64,000 nucleotides of DNA from Poecilobothrus nobilitatus (taxonomy: Eukaryota > Arthropoda > Insecta > Diptera > Dolichopodidae), in the NCBI GenBank assembly GCA_947095535.1, contig OX352774.1, forward strand, positions 209,424,965 to 209,488,964, written 5' to 3'. This document shows, piece after piece, positions 48,629 to 61,200 of the stretch. A program made the position numbers and the translations under genes. The notes beneath the pieces are model-generated. The model was not told where the DNA came from. It searched no databases and saw nothing but the letters and a program-made list of their open reading frames with translations. The number at the start of each line of letters is the position of its first letter. The stretch's first letter is position 1.

Positions 48629-51600
48629 TAATATTATATTAGAATTTTAATTTTCTTTTCATCATATATTTTCTTTTCACCTACTATTTATCTATCTTTA
48701 AATATTTTTGTATTTCAAAATAAAAACCAAAACGAAAAAAAATATGTATTAAATATTAAAGTGTTTTGCGGTCCACTATTTTTTACATTTTATACAATTA
48801 CAAAATTTCTTCAAACAAATATAAGTTTCATTATCTTTGTTAGCCATGAGATTATTTATTTTAAAATTTTAATTATTATTTTTTCACTTAAGTCCCAAAG
48901 ACTTTTATGATTTTTTTTTTTTTTAATTTTAGCTAAAGGACACTTACATTAATGCAATGTATAAAATAATTAAAAGATTTATATTTTATTTTACTGCATA
49001 ATATTTTTGTTTTGTTTCTTTTCTGGTGACATCTGTGTGTTTAAGGATCCTTAAATTTCAAATTTTATATTTTTTATGTAATCTAAGTATAATAAGAAAA
49101 ATTTAAGATATACTTCCGAATATTGACATTAAAGCTGATTGTTAACAATAAGTTTCTATTATTAATACATGATTCTATTATTCTAATAATAATCTATTAT
49201 TAATACATGATTCTATTATTAATACAAATGATTTTGATTTTTGAAGCTAATCCTTTTTTATTTGTCTTTGTTTTTTTCTTTTGACTTTGAATATTTTATT
49301 TCATTGCCAAAATTTTTTTATTGTTAAGTTTGAAAATCTTTTAAGATCAAATAATGATATAAATTTAAAAAATTTTTAATATCCATACAGAATTCTTCCA
49401 CCATCATTTGAATATGTAATTTTAATAAAATCATAATTTATACAACACGAAATATTTTGTTAAACTTCAAAATTCGGAAGTTGATTCAGAATTCAGAAGA
49501 ATATCACCTAAAGTAACCATAGAAGAGAAACTAAATAATTTTCATTTTTTCTATTATAATAGTTATAAAGTGTAGGTGAGAAACCCATAAAAAATTCTTA
49601 TTTTACTTCTGTTCTCCTATACTGTTTCTATGTTGTAAAGCAGCACTTATTTCACACGATTTCTGAAGTGAACTTAACTATAGTGGAGTAGCTTGTTATA
49701 GTAAAACAATGATATTCCTATTTTTAAAATGTAATTTAGCTACAATACATTTACATAAAAATATTAATGTTAAGATGTTGTATAAGGTGTTAGACAGAGA
49801 AATGAGATTACTGAAATTTATGTACAGCCTTAGGTGAAGTTAAAATAAAAAAAAATAAAAAAAAAAAAACAGGAAAAACACTTTTTATTCTCTTTTTATT
49901 TTCTAGAAGATGAAAAATGTTTCAATTGTTTATGGTATACATTGTAATTAGCCTTTGGTGTTTAAATTAAATTAACTTGAGATGACTTCTGTTGTTTTGT
50001 TTTCTTGTTTTTATTTTTATGACTTAAAAAGCTTTGTTTAACGACAATTTTATAAAATATGGTTTTTTATTTAAGAACTCTTTAACTAAATGCTTAAAGT
50101 TATAACTATTGTCTTTAAATTCAAAAATTATAATTGTTTGTATTTCGTAATTAACTGCGTTCTACACCTACAATAAAAATTCTTATATCATAAGTAGACA
50201 TCACAAATCGAATTTATTTTTTGATTACAGATAAAGTGTTTATAACAAATATGTCTTCAGTCAGTTCTGTGTATAACATTATAGTACTGTCATATTGTAT
50301 CTTTTTTTCAATTTCCATTTGTCAATTTTCTGTCATGTTCCTTTATACCTACTATTTTTTTCTAAATTTCTTATTTGTGAAATCGTACTTAAATTTATTA
50401 GAGACACAAACCTATCTCCAATAATCTAATAATAGACACAAACCATTCATTAGGTATACGTCTTTAATTAGGTATACTTATATTACGATTAAAATTCAAA
50501 AAAAAAAATGCTGTTTGAAAATGATTGTAAATAAAAAAAAAATTATAAAAAAGTAAATTAACGAAAAGAATAATAAATATGATCGAATTTTTCACCATCT
50601 TTTTCACAAAAGAAGTTTACGACATTTTTTATTAAAAAGAAATAATAAGAAATTTTTTTCAACTAACCAACAAATTAAATCTTTAATACATTGTATTTAA
50701 TTAATTAATTTTATAAACTTTAATACTAATTTGGTATAAATTATGGTAAAAGCAAAATTTTACTAAACTAGCATCTTTATTTGTTATAAACAATAATAAA
50801 TAAATAATAAAATTAAATTATATCTAGTAGGCAGATATTACATAAAAGATAAAATTCATAGAAAATGAAACATTATATCAAACAATTATGAGAACAACAC
50901 AAAAAATCTTAAACAAAAAAAAAACATTATACTGATACATACTTAATATACCAAATAAATCAACCCACAAAATAGTATTTTTTAATGTTTCATACATCCC
51001 TTTTTTATTAAATTGTTTTGCAAAAACGTATAAAAAAAAGAACACAATCAAAGGACAATCCTAAATTCATTTAATTAAAATTAAGTATCATGCAATAGTG
51101 TAAAAATATATATATATATAGCTGAACATATGCGTTCAAAGTTAGCCAAAAGAATTGCATGTGATTCTTCCACATAGTGTTGGAATTTAATCGACCAAAT
51201 CTACCCCTTTTTAAACTAAACTTCACGTTTTGACCTTTTAATAGAAATGTATTTTTTTGCTTACGGAATAGGGATTGGGGAAAAATTCTTGGGAAAAAGG
51301 TATTAGGAAAAATTTAGGAATATGTAAGATGAGTAAGAAAATTTAGAGGGACATTTTGAAGACAGATGTTAATTTTCTCTTTACTAAATCATAAATTTAG
51401 TAAACATTAATTAAAATCAATATTTCGTCCTTCCCAAAGCATTTCTATATTATTTTTCGAATATAGTTATTACAATTAAAGTAGTTAATATTAATTTTGA
51501 AGTAATTTTATACAATAATTAGTTAAAACTAACAATTTAATTTTTACCATTAAAACAAACTAAATAAGTTCTCTCTTTAAAGTTTACAAAGAATAAATCA

Positions 51601-51769
51601 CAAAGTTTCGAATTTCGAATATGAATTTAAAAGAACTTTTAAATTATTAGTAAAAGTAGAAAAAACTTTGGTATTTTTTTGTTGAACTAGATTAATATTT
51701 TTATTTCAATTTAACATTTTAAAATTCCTTTTATTTTTTTTAATTAAATTGAATTTTCCTTTTACAGTT
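48629..51769. other. AT-rich DNA, nothing supported
   Basis: Includes a local duplication around 49160-49225 (ATTAATACATGATTCTATTA repeated), a short (TA)n at about 51107-51120 and a 67-codon frame at 50221-50424 with no domain. Confidence 0.45.
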
Positions 51770-52490
51770 GTACACCTTTTTTAGCACATTTCAAAAAAAA
51801 ATTTTGAAAAAATATACGTAATAATTTCACTCTGACCACCCGTATATTTACAACAAAAATTCATTATACAGGTACAGCCTCTCAAACTTTGAAAAAGTCC
51901 TATTTTTAAATGTATAAGCCCTATTTTAAATGTACGACCATTCCCCTCTATTTTAAAATGTTTACATGTCTCTATAGGTTCTGCTTAACATTTTTTCAAT
52001 TTAAAAATACCATTCGACTGGACTGGACTTTGTTTTATATCCATATCAAAATTATAAATTTTTTTTTAAATTTAGTATTTAATTTTACCGTTATGTGAAA
52101 ACCAAAATTTGTAAGATTTTTCTTTCTTCATAACTCCGCCACGCTTTTAGATAGGGACTTGAAAATTTGAGATAAGAAAGAACTTCCTCAGAAAATTTTT
52201 TTGTACCTCCCTGTGTTTAAAGTCAATTAGGGCTTAAAAATTTAAATTTTACCATTTTTAAACAACTGCAACTTAAGCACCTGTACAAATTTTTCCAAAA
52301 GAAAAGGCAAAAATTAAGGCTTTAACTTTATAATTTTACATGTATTAATGGTTTTTCTTAACTATGTAGAGTAGAAAATTTTCAAATTTTAGTGCAAAAT
52401 CACAGTTCTAAACAGTTTGTATTGTGTTTTGGAAATGTGCCCCTTTAAAATCCTTTGGTTTATATTCTGCCTTGTTTTCTTTTAATGACA
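51770..52490 (+). mobile_element. DINE-like interspersed repeat, copy F
   Basis: Starts with TTTTTTAGCACATTTCAAAA, like copy C, then 'ACAGCCTCTCAAACTTTGAA', 'TTCTGCTTAACATTTTTTCA', 'AATACCATTCGACTGGACTG', 'TTTTACCGTTATGTGAAAAC', 'ACTGCAACTTAAGCACCTGT' and 'TTAATGGTTTTTCTTAACTA'. The CCGTCC block is reduced to 'CTCTGACCACCCGTAT'. Very similar in order to copy C; ends not defined. Confidence 0.65.
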
Positions 52491-53699
52491 CTGTTAACTG
52501 CTGTTCTGCAATTTTGAATCAAAAAAAATAAAAAAGAGTTTATAAAAAGGAGTCAAAAGAATTAATAGTGCCTTTATATAAAAAAAAAAAATTATTTATA
52601 TTATTTTTTGAAATGGATTACTGAATAGTGTTGTGGGAAAAATATATAGAACGGAATTCAATTTTAATATAATAGTTAAAGCAATTCTTTTCTAAATTAA
52701 TTCTTGTTTTTTTTTTTATTTTTTCAGGTCGGAAATTTAATTTTTTGCGTTTTAAATATTAATTCATTTAAAGTAAAAAAAAAAAATTTTTTTTTAATAT
52801 TTTTTCCAAAAACAAAGAAAATTCGTTTTTTTATTAAATAATTTTTTGTTTTCTTAATTAAAGTTTTAATATATTATATTTTGAAAAAATGTAGGTATCG
52901 ATTATTTAATTTTTTTTTTTCAATTATTTAGAGACATAGAAAATTCACAAAAATATTTAATATTCAAATTGAACTACGCTACGCTTCAGTTTTTTTTTTT
53001 TATTATATTTATTCTCGCTAAGCCCAACTGTAGTTATTGTACAAGATTATGAAAAACAAATACTTTTTCAGCTATTAGTACGGCATCTATTATGTGATAT
53101 AAAAATTATTTTATTTATTTTTTTTATTCTCTTTTATTCTATATTAAATGTGAATTTATACGAGTATTTGATTGATGAAGTGTTAAAAATTATCTCATGT
53201 TTTTTTTTTTTTAAATTATAGACTAGGTTTTAACCATTTAGGTTTTTAAAATTCAGTTGATTTTATAGCATAGTTCAGTCAGTTCAGTGAAAACTTTCAT
53301 ATAAAATAAAAATAATTTATTATTGCATTAATTATTAATTTATTATTGCAGAAAATGACTTTCACCTACAACGTTGTCACTTTATGTCCCACATCCGAAA
53401 ACAAACGAAAACATTTTGAAAATCCAAGAAAATATTTTACCATTATATTGCATACATCAGCAAAAAAAAAAAATTTTTTTTCATTGTCGTTTTAACCAAA
53501 ATATTAGAATTATACTAATTTCAATCTTATCAACAAAAAATATAAAAAAATCTTACAGATCCTTTTTATTTTAGTTTTTTATTTTGTGTTCTGTTTGTGT
53601 ATCAGTTGAAAATAAAGCCCGGATACAAATAACTCTTAAGATTTCAAAAGTAATTTTTTCAATTTCCTTTTAAATTTTATTTCATGAAAAAAGTTTTCA
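52491..53699. other. AT-rich DNA, nothing supported
   Basis: A/T runs. A 66-codon plus-strand frame at 53374-53574 has no domain or context. Confidence 0.45.
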
Positions 53700-53994
53700 A
53701 TTGAATATTTTGGTTTAGCTGTTCATCCATCCGTCCTTCTGTTTACAAAACTTCTACACTATCTAAGATAAAATTTAGATTTATAAATAGAATTTTTATG
53801 TAGTACCACCTGTTGTGGAGCTATACAGCCTCTCAAAATTTAAAAAAGTTCAATTTTTAAAAATGTATATCTCAGGTTCTAAAAATACCAAACTACAGAA
53901 TTTTTTTATACCCTACACCTAAAGCACGATAACTCAAAAAATAATGATGCTATCTTGATGAAATTTATATAGTAGGTTACTAATTACGAAAGAA

Positions 53995-55680
53995 AGGCAA
54001 AGTTCGAATCTGGACAAAATCCGTCCATGGGTTCGGATTCTGGAAGCTTCCGAATGATTCCGGGCTTTTGGAGATAATCTCCGCAAACGAGATTATCTCC
54101 AAAAGCAACAAAGATAGAACCTTCAAATTTTGTACAATGATGTTTCTTCCCGTTCGATTTATGTCTCTGAAATTTAAGAGGATTTGGTCCATGGGTTTGG
54201 GTTTTGGAAGCTTCCGAACGAGCACCAGAGCAAATGAGATTATTTCCAAAACCAACAAAGATAGAACCTTTAAATTTTGTACAATGATGTTCCTTCCCGT
54301 TCGATTTAAGTCTCTGAAATTTACGAGGATTTGGTCCATGGGTTTGGATTTGGAAGCTTCCGAACGAGCCCCAGAGCAAATGAGATTATCTCCAAAACCA
54401 ATAAAGATATAACATTTACTTTTGGCAGAATGGTGTTCTTTCATGTATGATTTAGGCCTCTGAAATTTAAGAGGATTTGGTCCATGGGTTTGGATTTGGA
54501 AGCTTCCGAACGAGCACCAGAGCAAATGAGATTATCTCCAAAACCAACAAAGATATAACCTTTAAATTTGGCAGGGTGGTGTTCTTTCATGTTTTATTTA
54601 AGTCTCTGAAATGTGAGAAGATTTGGTCCATGGGTTCGGGTTTTGGAAACTTCCGAACGAGCCCCAGAGCAAACGAGATTATCTCCAAAACCAATAAAGA
54701 TAGAACCTTTAAATTTTTTATAATAATGTTTCTTCCAGTTTGATTTATGTCTCTAAAATTTAAGAGGATGTGGTCCATGGGTTCGGATTTTGGAAGCTTC
54801 CGAACGAGCCTCAGAGCAAATGAGATTATCTCCAAAAACAACAAATATATAACCTTTAAATTTGGCCGAATGGTGTTTTTTTATGTTTGATTTAACTCTC
54901 TGAAATTTGAGAAGATTTGGCCATGGGTTTAAATTTGAAAGAATTTGAACCGTGGATTCGAATTTTGGAAGCTTCCGAACGAGCCGCAGAGCAAATGAGA
55001 TTATATCCAATACGAACAAAGGTAGAACCTTTGAATTTGGTACAATGGTGTTCTTTCGTGTTTGATTTATGTCTCTGAAATTTAAGAGGATTTGGTCCAT
55101 GGGTTTCGTTTTGGAAGCTTCCGAACGAGCCCCAGAGCAAATGAGATTATCTCCAAAACCAATAAAGATATAACCTTTACTTTTGGCATAATGGTGTTCT
55201 TTCATGTATGATTTAGGCCTCTGAAATTTGAGAGGATTTGGTCCTTGGGTTCGGATTTTGAAAGCTTCCGAACGAGCCTCAGAGCAAATGATATTATCTC
55301 CAAATGCAACAAAGATATAACCTTTAAATTAGGCAGAATGGTGTTCCTTCATGTTTGATTTATGTTTCTGAAATTTGTGAGGATTTGGTCTATGGGTTCA
55401 AATCTTGGAAGCTTCCGGACGAGCCCCAGAGCAAACGAGTATATCTCCACAACCAACAAAGATAGAACTTTTATTTTTAGTACAAAGGTGTTCTGTTATG
55501 TTTCCTTTTCTGTAAAATTGGAAACTGACATTTGAAAGAATTTGAACCATGGGTTCGTATTTTGGAAACTTCCGGACGAGCACAAGAGCAACGAGCATAT
55601 CTCCAAAACCAACAAAAGTAGAACCTTTAAATTTAATAGAATGGTGTTCTGGCAAGTTTTCTTTATGTTCCTGAGATGGA
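53995..55680. repeat. Tandem array, about 11 units of about 147 bp
   Basis: The anchor 'A(T/C)GAGATTAT-TCCAAAA' begins at 54087, 54234, 54380, 54526, 54673, 54820, 54995, 55141, 55288, 55435 and 55591. Spacings are 147, 146, 146, 147, 147, 175, 146, 147, 147 and 156. The 175-bp step includes a short inserted partial copy (around 54919-54960). Each unit carries GGATTTGGTCCATGGGTT, 'GGAAGCTTCCGAACGAGC' and 'CAACAAAGATA-AACCTTTAAA'. The outer units are the most diverged. Because 147 is divisible by 3, frames run through several units; these give the frames of up to 181 codons here, which are not genes. Confidence 0.95.
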
Positions 55681-55928
55681 TTCGATGAATTGGAGTGGCA
55701 ATTCGGGTAGCTGACACAAACATCCCAAGGATTACCAATCTTCGAAAATAATTAAGATAGAAACTTAAAATTTTATACAAGGGTGTCAAGCATATCCCAA
55801 GCGGATGCCTCTTTTACGTTCTTGAAATTCGAGTTGAATAAGACAGAAAAGGGAAGAAGTTCAAGCAGCTGCCAAAAACACTTATGGATTTTTAATTTAA
55901 TTCGAATTATTCAGGTGTAGGGTATTAA

Positions 55929-55949
55929 TAAGTCGGTTGCATCGACTTA
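55929..55949 (+). repeat. 3' terminal hairpin of the nested element
   Basis: A 7-bp perfect stem (TAAGTCG / CGACTTA) and a 7-nt loop, just after the right subterminal repeat. In Helitron/Helentron elements such a hairpin marks the 3' end (established knowledge). Confidence 0.75.
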
Positions 55950-56330
55950 CTGTTACATTTACTTGTTTTTCTTTATAAGTCAATATAAAAAGTATACAAT
56001 TTTTTAAAATTTTGCTAGATTTATGCTTTTAGCTTGAAATTTTGAGCGAAGAAAGATTTTTCAGAATTAAGAAACGTTACTTAGGAAAATGCAGTTTCTG
56101 TAACAACATTACAATTTTACATATGTTAATGGTTTTCCTTAATTATTTAATTAGGGTTTCCTTAAAACTGAAGAAAATGTTTCTTTATTTTGCACAATTT
56201 TTTCTCACATATAAAAAATTGTAAGAAAAATTATAAAAAAAAATACAAAATTTTAGTACAAGTCTCAATACTCTGAACTTTTAATTGTAGAAAATGGGCT
56301 GCTTTAAAAATTTTTGATTTTACATATTGC

Positions 56331-57310
56331 CTTTTTTTTTTTTAAATTATTAAGAAAAATTTCAAACTTATTTTTTACAACTTCAAGCAAAACTTCAATT
56401 TCCTAATTGATTTTTGTGTTTGTTTTTTTGGAGATAAAACTAAGGATAAAGAAAATCTATTGTGGACCGTTAAAGAAAATTTTTTTAAAACTTAAGAAAA
56501 TGATTAAACTTTTTATATTATTTAGGTATATAGTTTCGATATTCATTCCTTTATGTCTAAGTTCATTCAAATTTAGATTCTTGGTTGTTTAGTGGTAGAG
56601 CAGAAACAATAAAGAAATATAAGATTAATTGTCAGCCTAATTTAGATACTTATATATATGCTTTTAATCTAATACTATATAAAAATGAAAAGTTTTTCAT
56701 AAAAATTTTCCCACGTGCAGAAATTTCATGTTTTCTTTTTTCCTTTATATCTAATCTAACATATTTGAAATATTTATGACTTAAATTACAGTTTTTAACA
56801 TATCCTTTTTCTGTCATTGTATCAATTCTGTGTACATTCAAATATACAATGAACAATTTTTACTATATAGATATTTTTAAAAAATTACAAAGGGGAAGAG
56901 AAGATAACAAAAAAAAAAATAACATAGTAATATGTGGATTTCCTTTTAATATCGATAAAAGAAGGGAAATTTTTTATTTTTTCTTTTTGTTTATTGTTAT
57001 TGTTTCTTTTTCTTTTACATTTCAACAGTGAAAATATCAAGTTTTAAAAATGTTAAACTTATTTTTTTTAAAACTGTTTTTGAATAGACATTTTCTCATC
57101 ATCTTATTTTATTATTCTTTTACTTTAAGATTATTTTGCAAAAACTTTGATAAAAAAAAATTGATAAAATAAAAAAAAAGGCAAAAACATAATGACAGTA
57201 GCTAAGTTTTACTTACTAATTTAAAATTTAATATATTATATAATTCGGTCATGGGGCATTATGCAATAAATATCCTATTATCATTTTAATAGTATTTTAA
57301 CTTCTGTACA
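56331..57310. other. AT-rich DNA, nothing supported
   Basis: Four or five overlapping 60-68-codon frames on both strands (56407-57031) have no domain and are rich in F, I and K; judged chance frames. Confidence 0.45.
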
Positions 57311-58242
57311 TAATGGGTGCTTTTTTTAGAATATTGAAAAAATATACATTTAAATTAAGATTTTAAGAGCCAAATTTTTTTTATTTGAAGGATAATTTTA
57401 TGACATTTAGGTTTTAAAAATAATTTCCGGCATATATCCACCACGACTAACTCCAAGGAACCGCGTTCGATTATACCAATTTTGGACCACTTTTCGAGTA
57501 ATTCAGCCCTTATTTTATCAATAACAGGGTTATGTTGGCTCCCAAAGCGTTTATTGTTTCTGGTTTATCAGCATAAACCAATTACTTCACATAACTTCAA
57601 AGATCACTGGCGATATGTTGCATGATCTTGGAGGCCAATTAATTGGACCATTTCTCGAAATAATATTCGATCACCAAACCTTTCTTTCAATAAATCAATT
57701 GTTGCGGTAGCAGTATGAGGTGTACCACTATCTTGTTGGAAGCAAAACACTTCCGGATCGATACCATTCAAATTTTGAAACAAAAAATCATTGATCATTG
57801 ATCTGTAACGAGCACCATTTACTGTAACATTAGCTCCAGCATCGTTTTTAAGGAAATATGGATAGATGATGCCTCCAGTGTGTAAACCACACCATAAGGT
57901 GTATTTTTCAGGATGCAATGTAATCTACTGAATTTGTTGAGGTTTTTGTTGCTCCATATACTTCGCTCCAATTTAGCTTGTTTACGTAGCAGTTCAACTC
58001 AAAATGAGCTTCATCACTAAACCCAATTTTTCAATTAATAGTACATGCTATATAACTTTTGCGAATAGAACACTGATTTTGAAATTAAATTTCAATTATT
58101 TGTAAACGTTGTTGTAGCGTTTACTTTCCTAGATAAAGCTTACTGAAATTAAATAGAAAAAAAATTTGGCTTCAATCTTAATTTAAATGTTGTTTTATTT
58201 CAATTTAAAGTTCTTTCATTCTAAAAAAAATACCCGTTTGTA
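57311..58242 (-). mobile_element. Decayed mariner-like transposon, internally deleted
   Basis: The left end (TAATGGGTGCTTTTTTTAGA from 57311, then 'acatttaaattaagatt...gccaaatttttttt') is mirrored at the right, where the same blocks appear in reverse (AAATTTGGCTTCAATCTTAA, then CATTCTAAAAAAAATACCCG near 58217-58236). The inverted ends thus extend about 80 bp with several mismatches and gaps, long for the family. TA dinucleotides lie outside both ends (57311-57312, and about 58241-58242), in line with TA target duplication, though the right terminus is uncertain. Between the ends is a minus-strand transposase relic (separate entry). Total about 0.93 kb, less than the usual 1.2-1.3 kb. Confidence 0.7.
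57407..58120 (-). pseudogene. mariner-like DDE transposase relic
   Basis: From the 5' side (minus strand): QRLQIIEI and FQNQCSIRKS at about 58120-58050, the start of the N-terminal DNA-binding domain, interrupted by a stop. A large internal deletion then joins to FSDEAHFELNCYVNK (about 58015-57965), which carries the first catalytic aspartate. After a frameshift and stop, HPEKYTLWCGLHTGGIIYPY, KNDAGANVTVNGARYRSMIN and FQQDSGTPHTA follow, with the second aspartate in FQQD. Another frameshift after RFGDRI gives IISRNGPINWPPRSCNISP; the aspartate expected a few residues on is lost. The end reads SLGVSRGGYMPEIIFKT and TAA at 57407-57409. Inactive: several frameshifts, stops and the missing HTH and third acidic residue. 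Confidence 0.8.
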
Positions 58243-61200
58243 TGACTTCAGGGACGATCATTATTGGTTTGTGTACAATATTTTCTTTTATTTTAATATT
58301 TTTAAATTTGTATTCTTAATTGTGGTTTTCTTTTATTTGATTAAAATAGTATTTTATTTTAAACTCACAAAAATGGATTTATCTCCTGGATTTATTAAGA
58401 AATTATTTTTGACACCTATTTATATCAATCACCTGATTGTGATGTTTAGTTATCCTTTTTCACTTGTAGATTAGTAGCTAAAACTTAATGATGATTGATG
58501 ATGAGATCGCTTAACTATTCCAAAAGTACCCAATAACTTGTTTCTTCTAAAAGTTCTAAAGTATTATTAATTGTAAAGTCAACCTTTTATCATTTTTGAC
58601 AAAATAAAAGTCAGTCGAAATAAAGTGTCAAAACAAATTTAAAAACGAAAAAAATCGAATACAAGAAAGAAAAAAATAACAATGCAAGTGTATTTATATT
58701 AACATGTGTACAGTACAACTTTTCTAACGTTACAATCAGTTTATTATACTCGTATAAAAGAGTTGATAAAACTTCAATATATTGATTATTTTAAAAGAAA
58801 ACGAAAATATAATGTAAAAGGAAATAATGAAATAAGAAGTAGGACAAATATATATTAAATGTACATATATTTAAAATGACCCATGTTTTTATTTTATTTT
58901 TTTGTTTTTTTTTTGTTTATGATAAAAGAAAATCATAAAAAGGATAATAATTTTGTTAGGATGAGACACTTTAAATAATGATTGTGCATGCAAAAATAAA
59001 AAAGTTTATCAATGTAATTTATATAAAAATGTAGATATTTGTTTGTTATTTTTTTATTCTCTATTTCATATGAATAATAAATGCTTTATTATATATATTA
59101 TATATTTGATTTTTATATTAGAAATATTTTATTTTATATGGAAATAAAGTGAAATTTATAACCTAGATTTAAATTATTCTCTATTAAATTAAATTTTATG
59201 AAAAACCTCCAAAATTTATTCCTAATTCAGTTTAAAAATATATTATAGTAGAGCATATTTGAGCTAAACTCACGAATCCAACATTTATGTGTATAATATT
59301 TAAAAATTCAAAAAAATACATTAATATTATATTTTAAAACATTCATGTCTGGTACCAAAACTTTTTTCATTAAATTCTTACAAACCTTTTTTCAGTTTTC
59401 TACTTTTTTCCTTAATTACTCCAATTTTAATATTTTTCCATTCTTATTAGTCTAAAACCGACAATAACCATTAAAAAAAATAACAAGCTTTACTTTTTTA
59501 TTTTAAATTTAAAAAACAAAAACATTTTAGGCATTGTAACTTTGGCAACCAAAAACATCACTAAAAACCAAGAAAATTAATTTACAGCATGCATTTCGTG
59601 TCACGTACAATATCCTTTCCAGTTTATATTAGGAAGGATTGATGTTTTTATTTTCACTTCCACAGAAACACTTGTATTATAAAACCAAAAAAAAAAAAAA
59701 AACAACGAAGACTAACTTTAATAATTGATTACTCTTCCATCCAAGTAATGTTATTATTTATTGAAACACTCTTTTTAAAAATTTTCAGCACATGCACATT
59801 TTTATTAAAACATAAAAAAAAATCCTTATGAGGATCATAAAAAAAAAACACAAAAAACATATTTTTTTCAGAGATTTACAATTTTTCTATTTTAATGTTT
59901 AATCTAAAAAAAAGGGCGAAAAATGCTTTTTCTATAAAGAAAAAAATGTAACCCTTTTTATATAAATTTTATATTTTATTATGTATCTTCTTCAGTAAAT
60001 TTATTCCGGATCCTCTTTTTTTCTTTTTTTTTTGGCATAAGATTATGATATGGTGTTGGTGTTTTCATACACGTATTTTATCTTCATGATGTATGTATTT
60101 ACATATTAATTTCATTTGTTTAAGAGATTACTTTAGACATTTTTGAAGAAGGTGAAAGTGTAAAATCTTACCATTTGTACAAGCTATATATTATAAAACT
60201 TGTAAAGTATAGGAATCTTGCCAAACAAAGTTATTATTAATGTTATTAGTACTCAGATCACAATTATTATTCATGTTACTTTTTTAAATAAAAATATAAG
60301 GCTAGTCTTTCCTGCTATTCATTTGAAATTGATTTGGTGTGGTTTAACCTAAACTTTTAAATCATTTTCTTTCATTTTTTTTAAATATCAACTAATTCTT
60401 TTAGTTTTTCTTTATACGTTTCTAATTCATATCATTTAAACGTCATTTTGTATATATATGATATAAAATCGTAGTTTTTTGTTAAAATTCCATAATGCTT
60501 TAACCAATTTTAAAGTTAAACAAATCAGATTTAACATTTAGCTCACTCGCTTTTGATTCTCTGTAACTACCTAAAGAATAATGTGTCTGTATCTAAAAAA
60601 TTTTGGTTTTCCATATTTACTATCTTCTTAATAAAATGAACTAAACTATACTAAAATATAAACCAAAAACATATTTGCAACAAATTTAATCCATAATAAA
60701 TTGTTATCTAATTAAAAAAAAATATTTTTTATTCTATTAAAATCAAAATTTAAAAACTTAAATACATGAATTAAATTCATTTAATATATATATATATGTA
60801 TATTTATATATGTATAAGATATTTCGTTGTGGAAGACAATAAAGAAAAAAGAAGAGCTTAAGAAAAACGTAAAAGGAGGAAATGTTTAGGTTAGTTTAAA
60901 ATTTTTGGATTAGGTTTCATTAAAATGTTATTTATTAGATTAAATTAAAGAACTTGATGAGACAATCTTAAATTTATTTTAAAAATCCGAATTTTTAATG
61001 AAAAGATAATAGTTATTTAAATGAAGTTTATTACTTAACACATAGCAAAGATTAAAGATTATTTGATTTTTTTTATATTTGATAGATGAAGATTTTCATA
61101 ACAAATAAACAACAAATCTTTGACAACACAATAGGGAATAACAAAAAAAAAAAATGTACTCTTAACAGTAAGAAATTTTACTCTTTCAATATAACAGACC

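Larger units (their letters stand above)
53907..55950 (+). mobile_element. Nested Helentron/DINE-like element with internal 147-bp array
   Basis: ATACCCTACACCT (53908-53920) is the exact reverse complement of AGGTGTAGGGTAT (55913-55925). Four bases beyond the right repeat is a hairpin, TAAGTCG-GTTGCAT-CGACTTA (55929-55949). Subterminal inverted repeats, an internal minisatellite and a 3' terminal hairpin together match the known layout of Helentron-derived DINEs. The repeat and hairpin sequences differ from those of the 12.6-kb element, so this is a distinct family. No Rep/helicase sequence is present, so it is non-autonomous. It interrupts an older DINE-like copy. Exact termini are not fixed. 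Confidence 0.75.
53700..56330 (+). mobile_element. DINE-like copy G, split by a nested element
   Basis: The left part (53700-53906) has CATCCATCCGTCCTTCTGTT, ACAAAACTTCTACACTATCT, TGTTGTGGAGCTATACAGCC and 'TATATCTCAGGTTCTAAAAA'. The right part (about 55950-56330) has AAAATTTTGCTAGATTTATG, TTAGCTTGAAATTTTGAGCG, ATGTTAATGGTTTTCCTTAA, 'AGGGTTTCCTTAAAACTGAAG'. Together they follow the block order of copies A, C and F, which are uninterrupted. The 2.04 kb in between is a second element, listed separately. The insertion is therefore younger than this copy. Confidence 0.65.

Noticed and set aside
48240..48650. Overlapping plus-strand frames of 96-136 codons rich in L, S, F and P
   Set aside because: They are translations of the CT microsatellite in all three frames.
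53995..55680. CRISPR array or centromeric satellite
   Set aside because: There are no spacers, and units are continuous and bounded by transposon-like ends in a single short array; nothing indicates a centromere.
53980..55789. Frames of up to 181 codons on both strands with repeated peptide motifs
   Set aside because: They follow the 147-bp tandem repeat, whose length is divisible by three; similar frames occur on both strands and break in diverged units, so a repeat protein is not supported.
56042..57031. Cluster of 60-68-codon frames on both strands
   Set aside because: Mutually overlapping, I/F/K-rich, no domain; as expected by chance in this composition.
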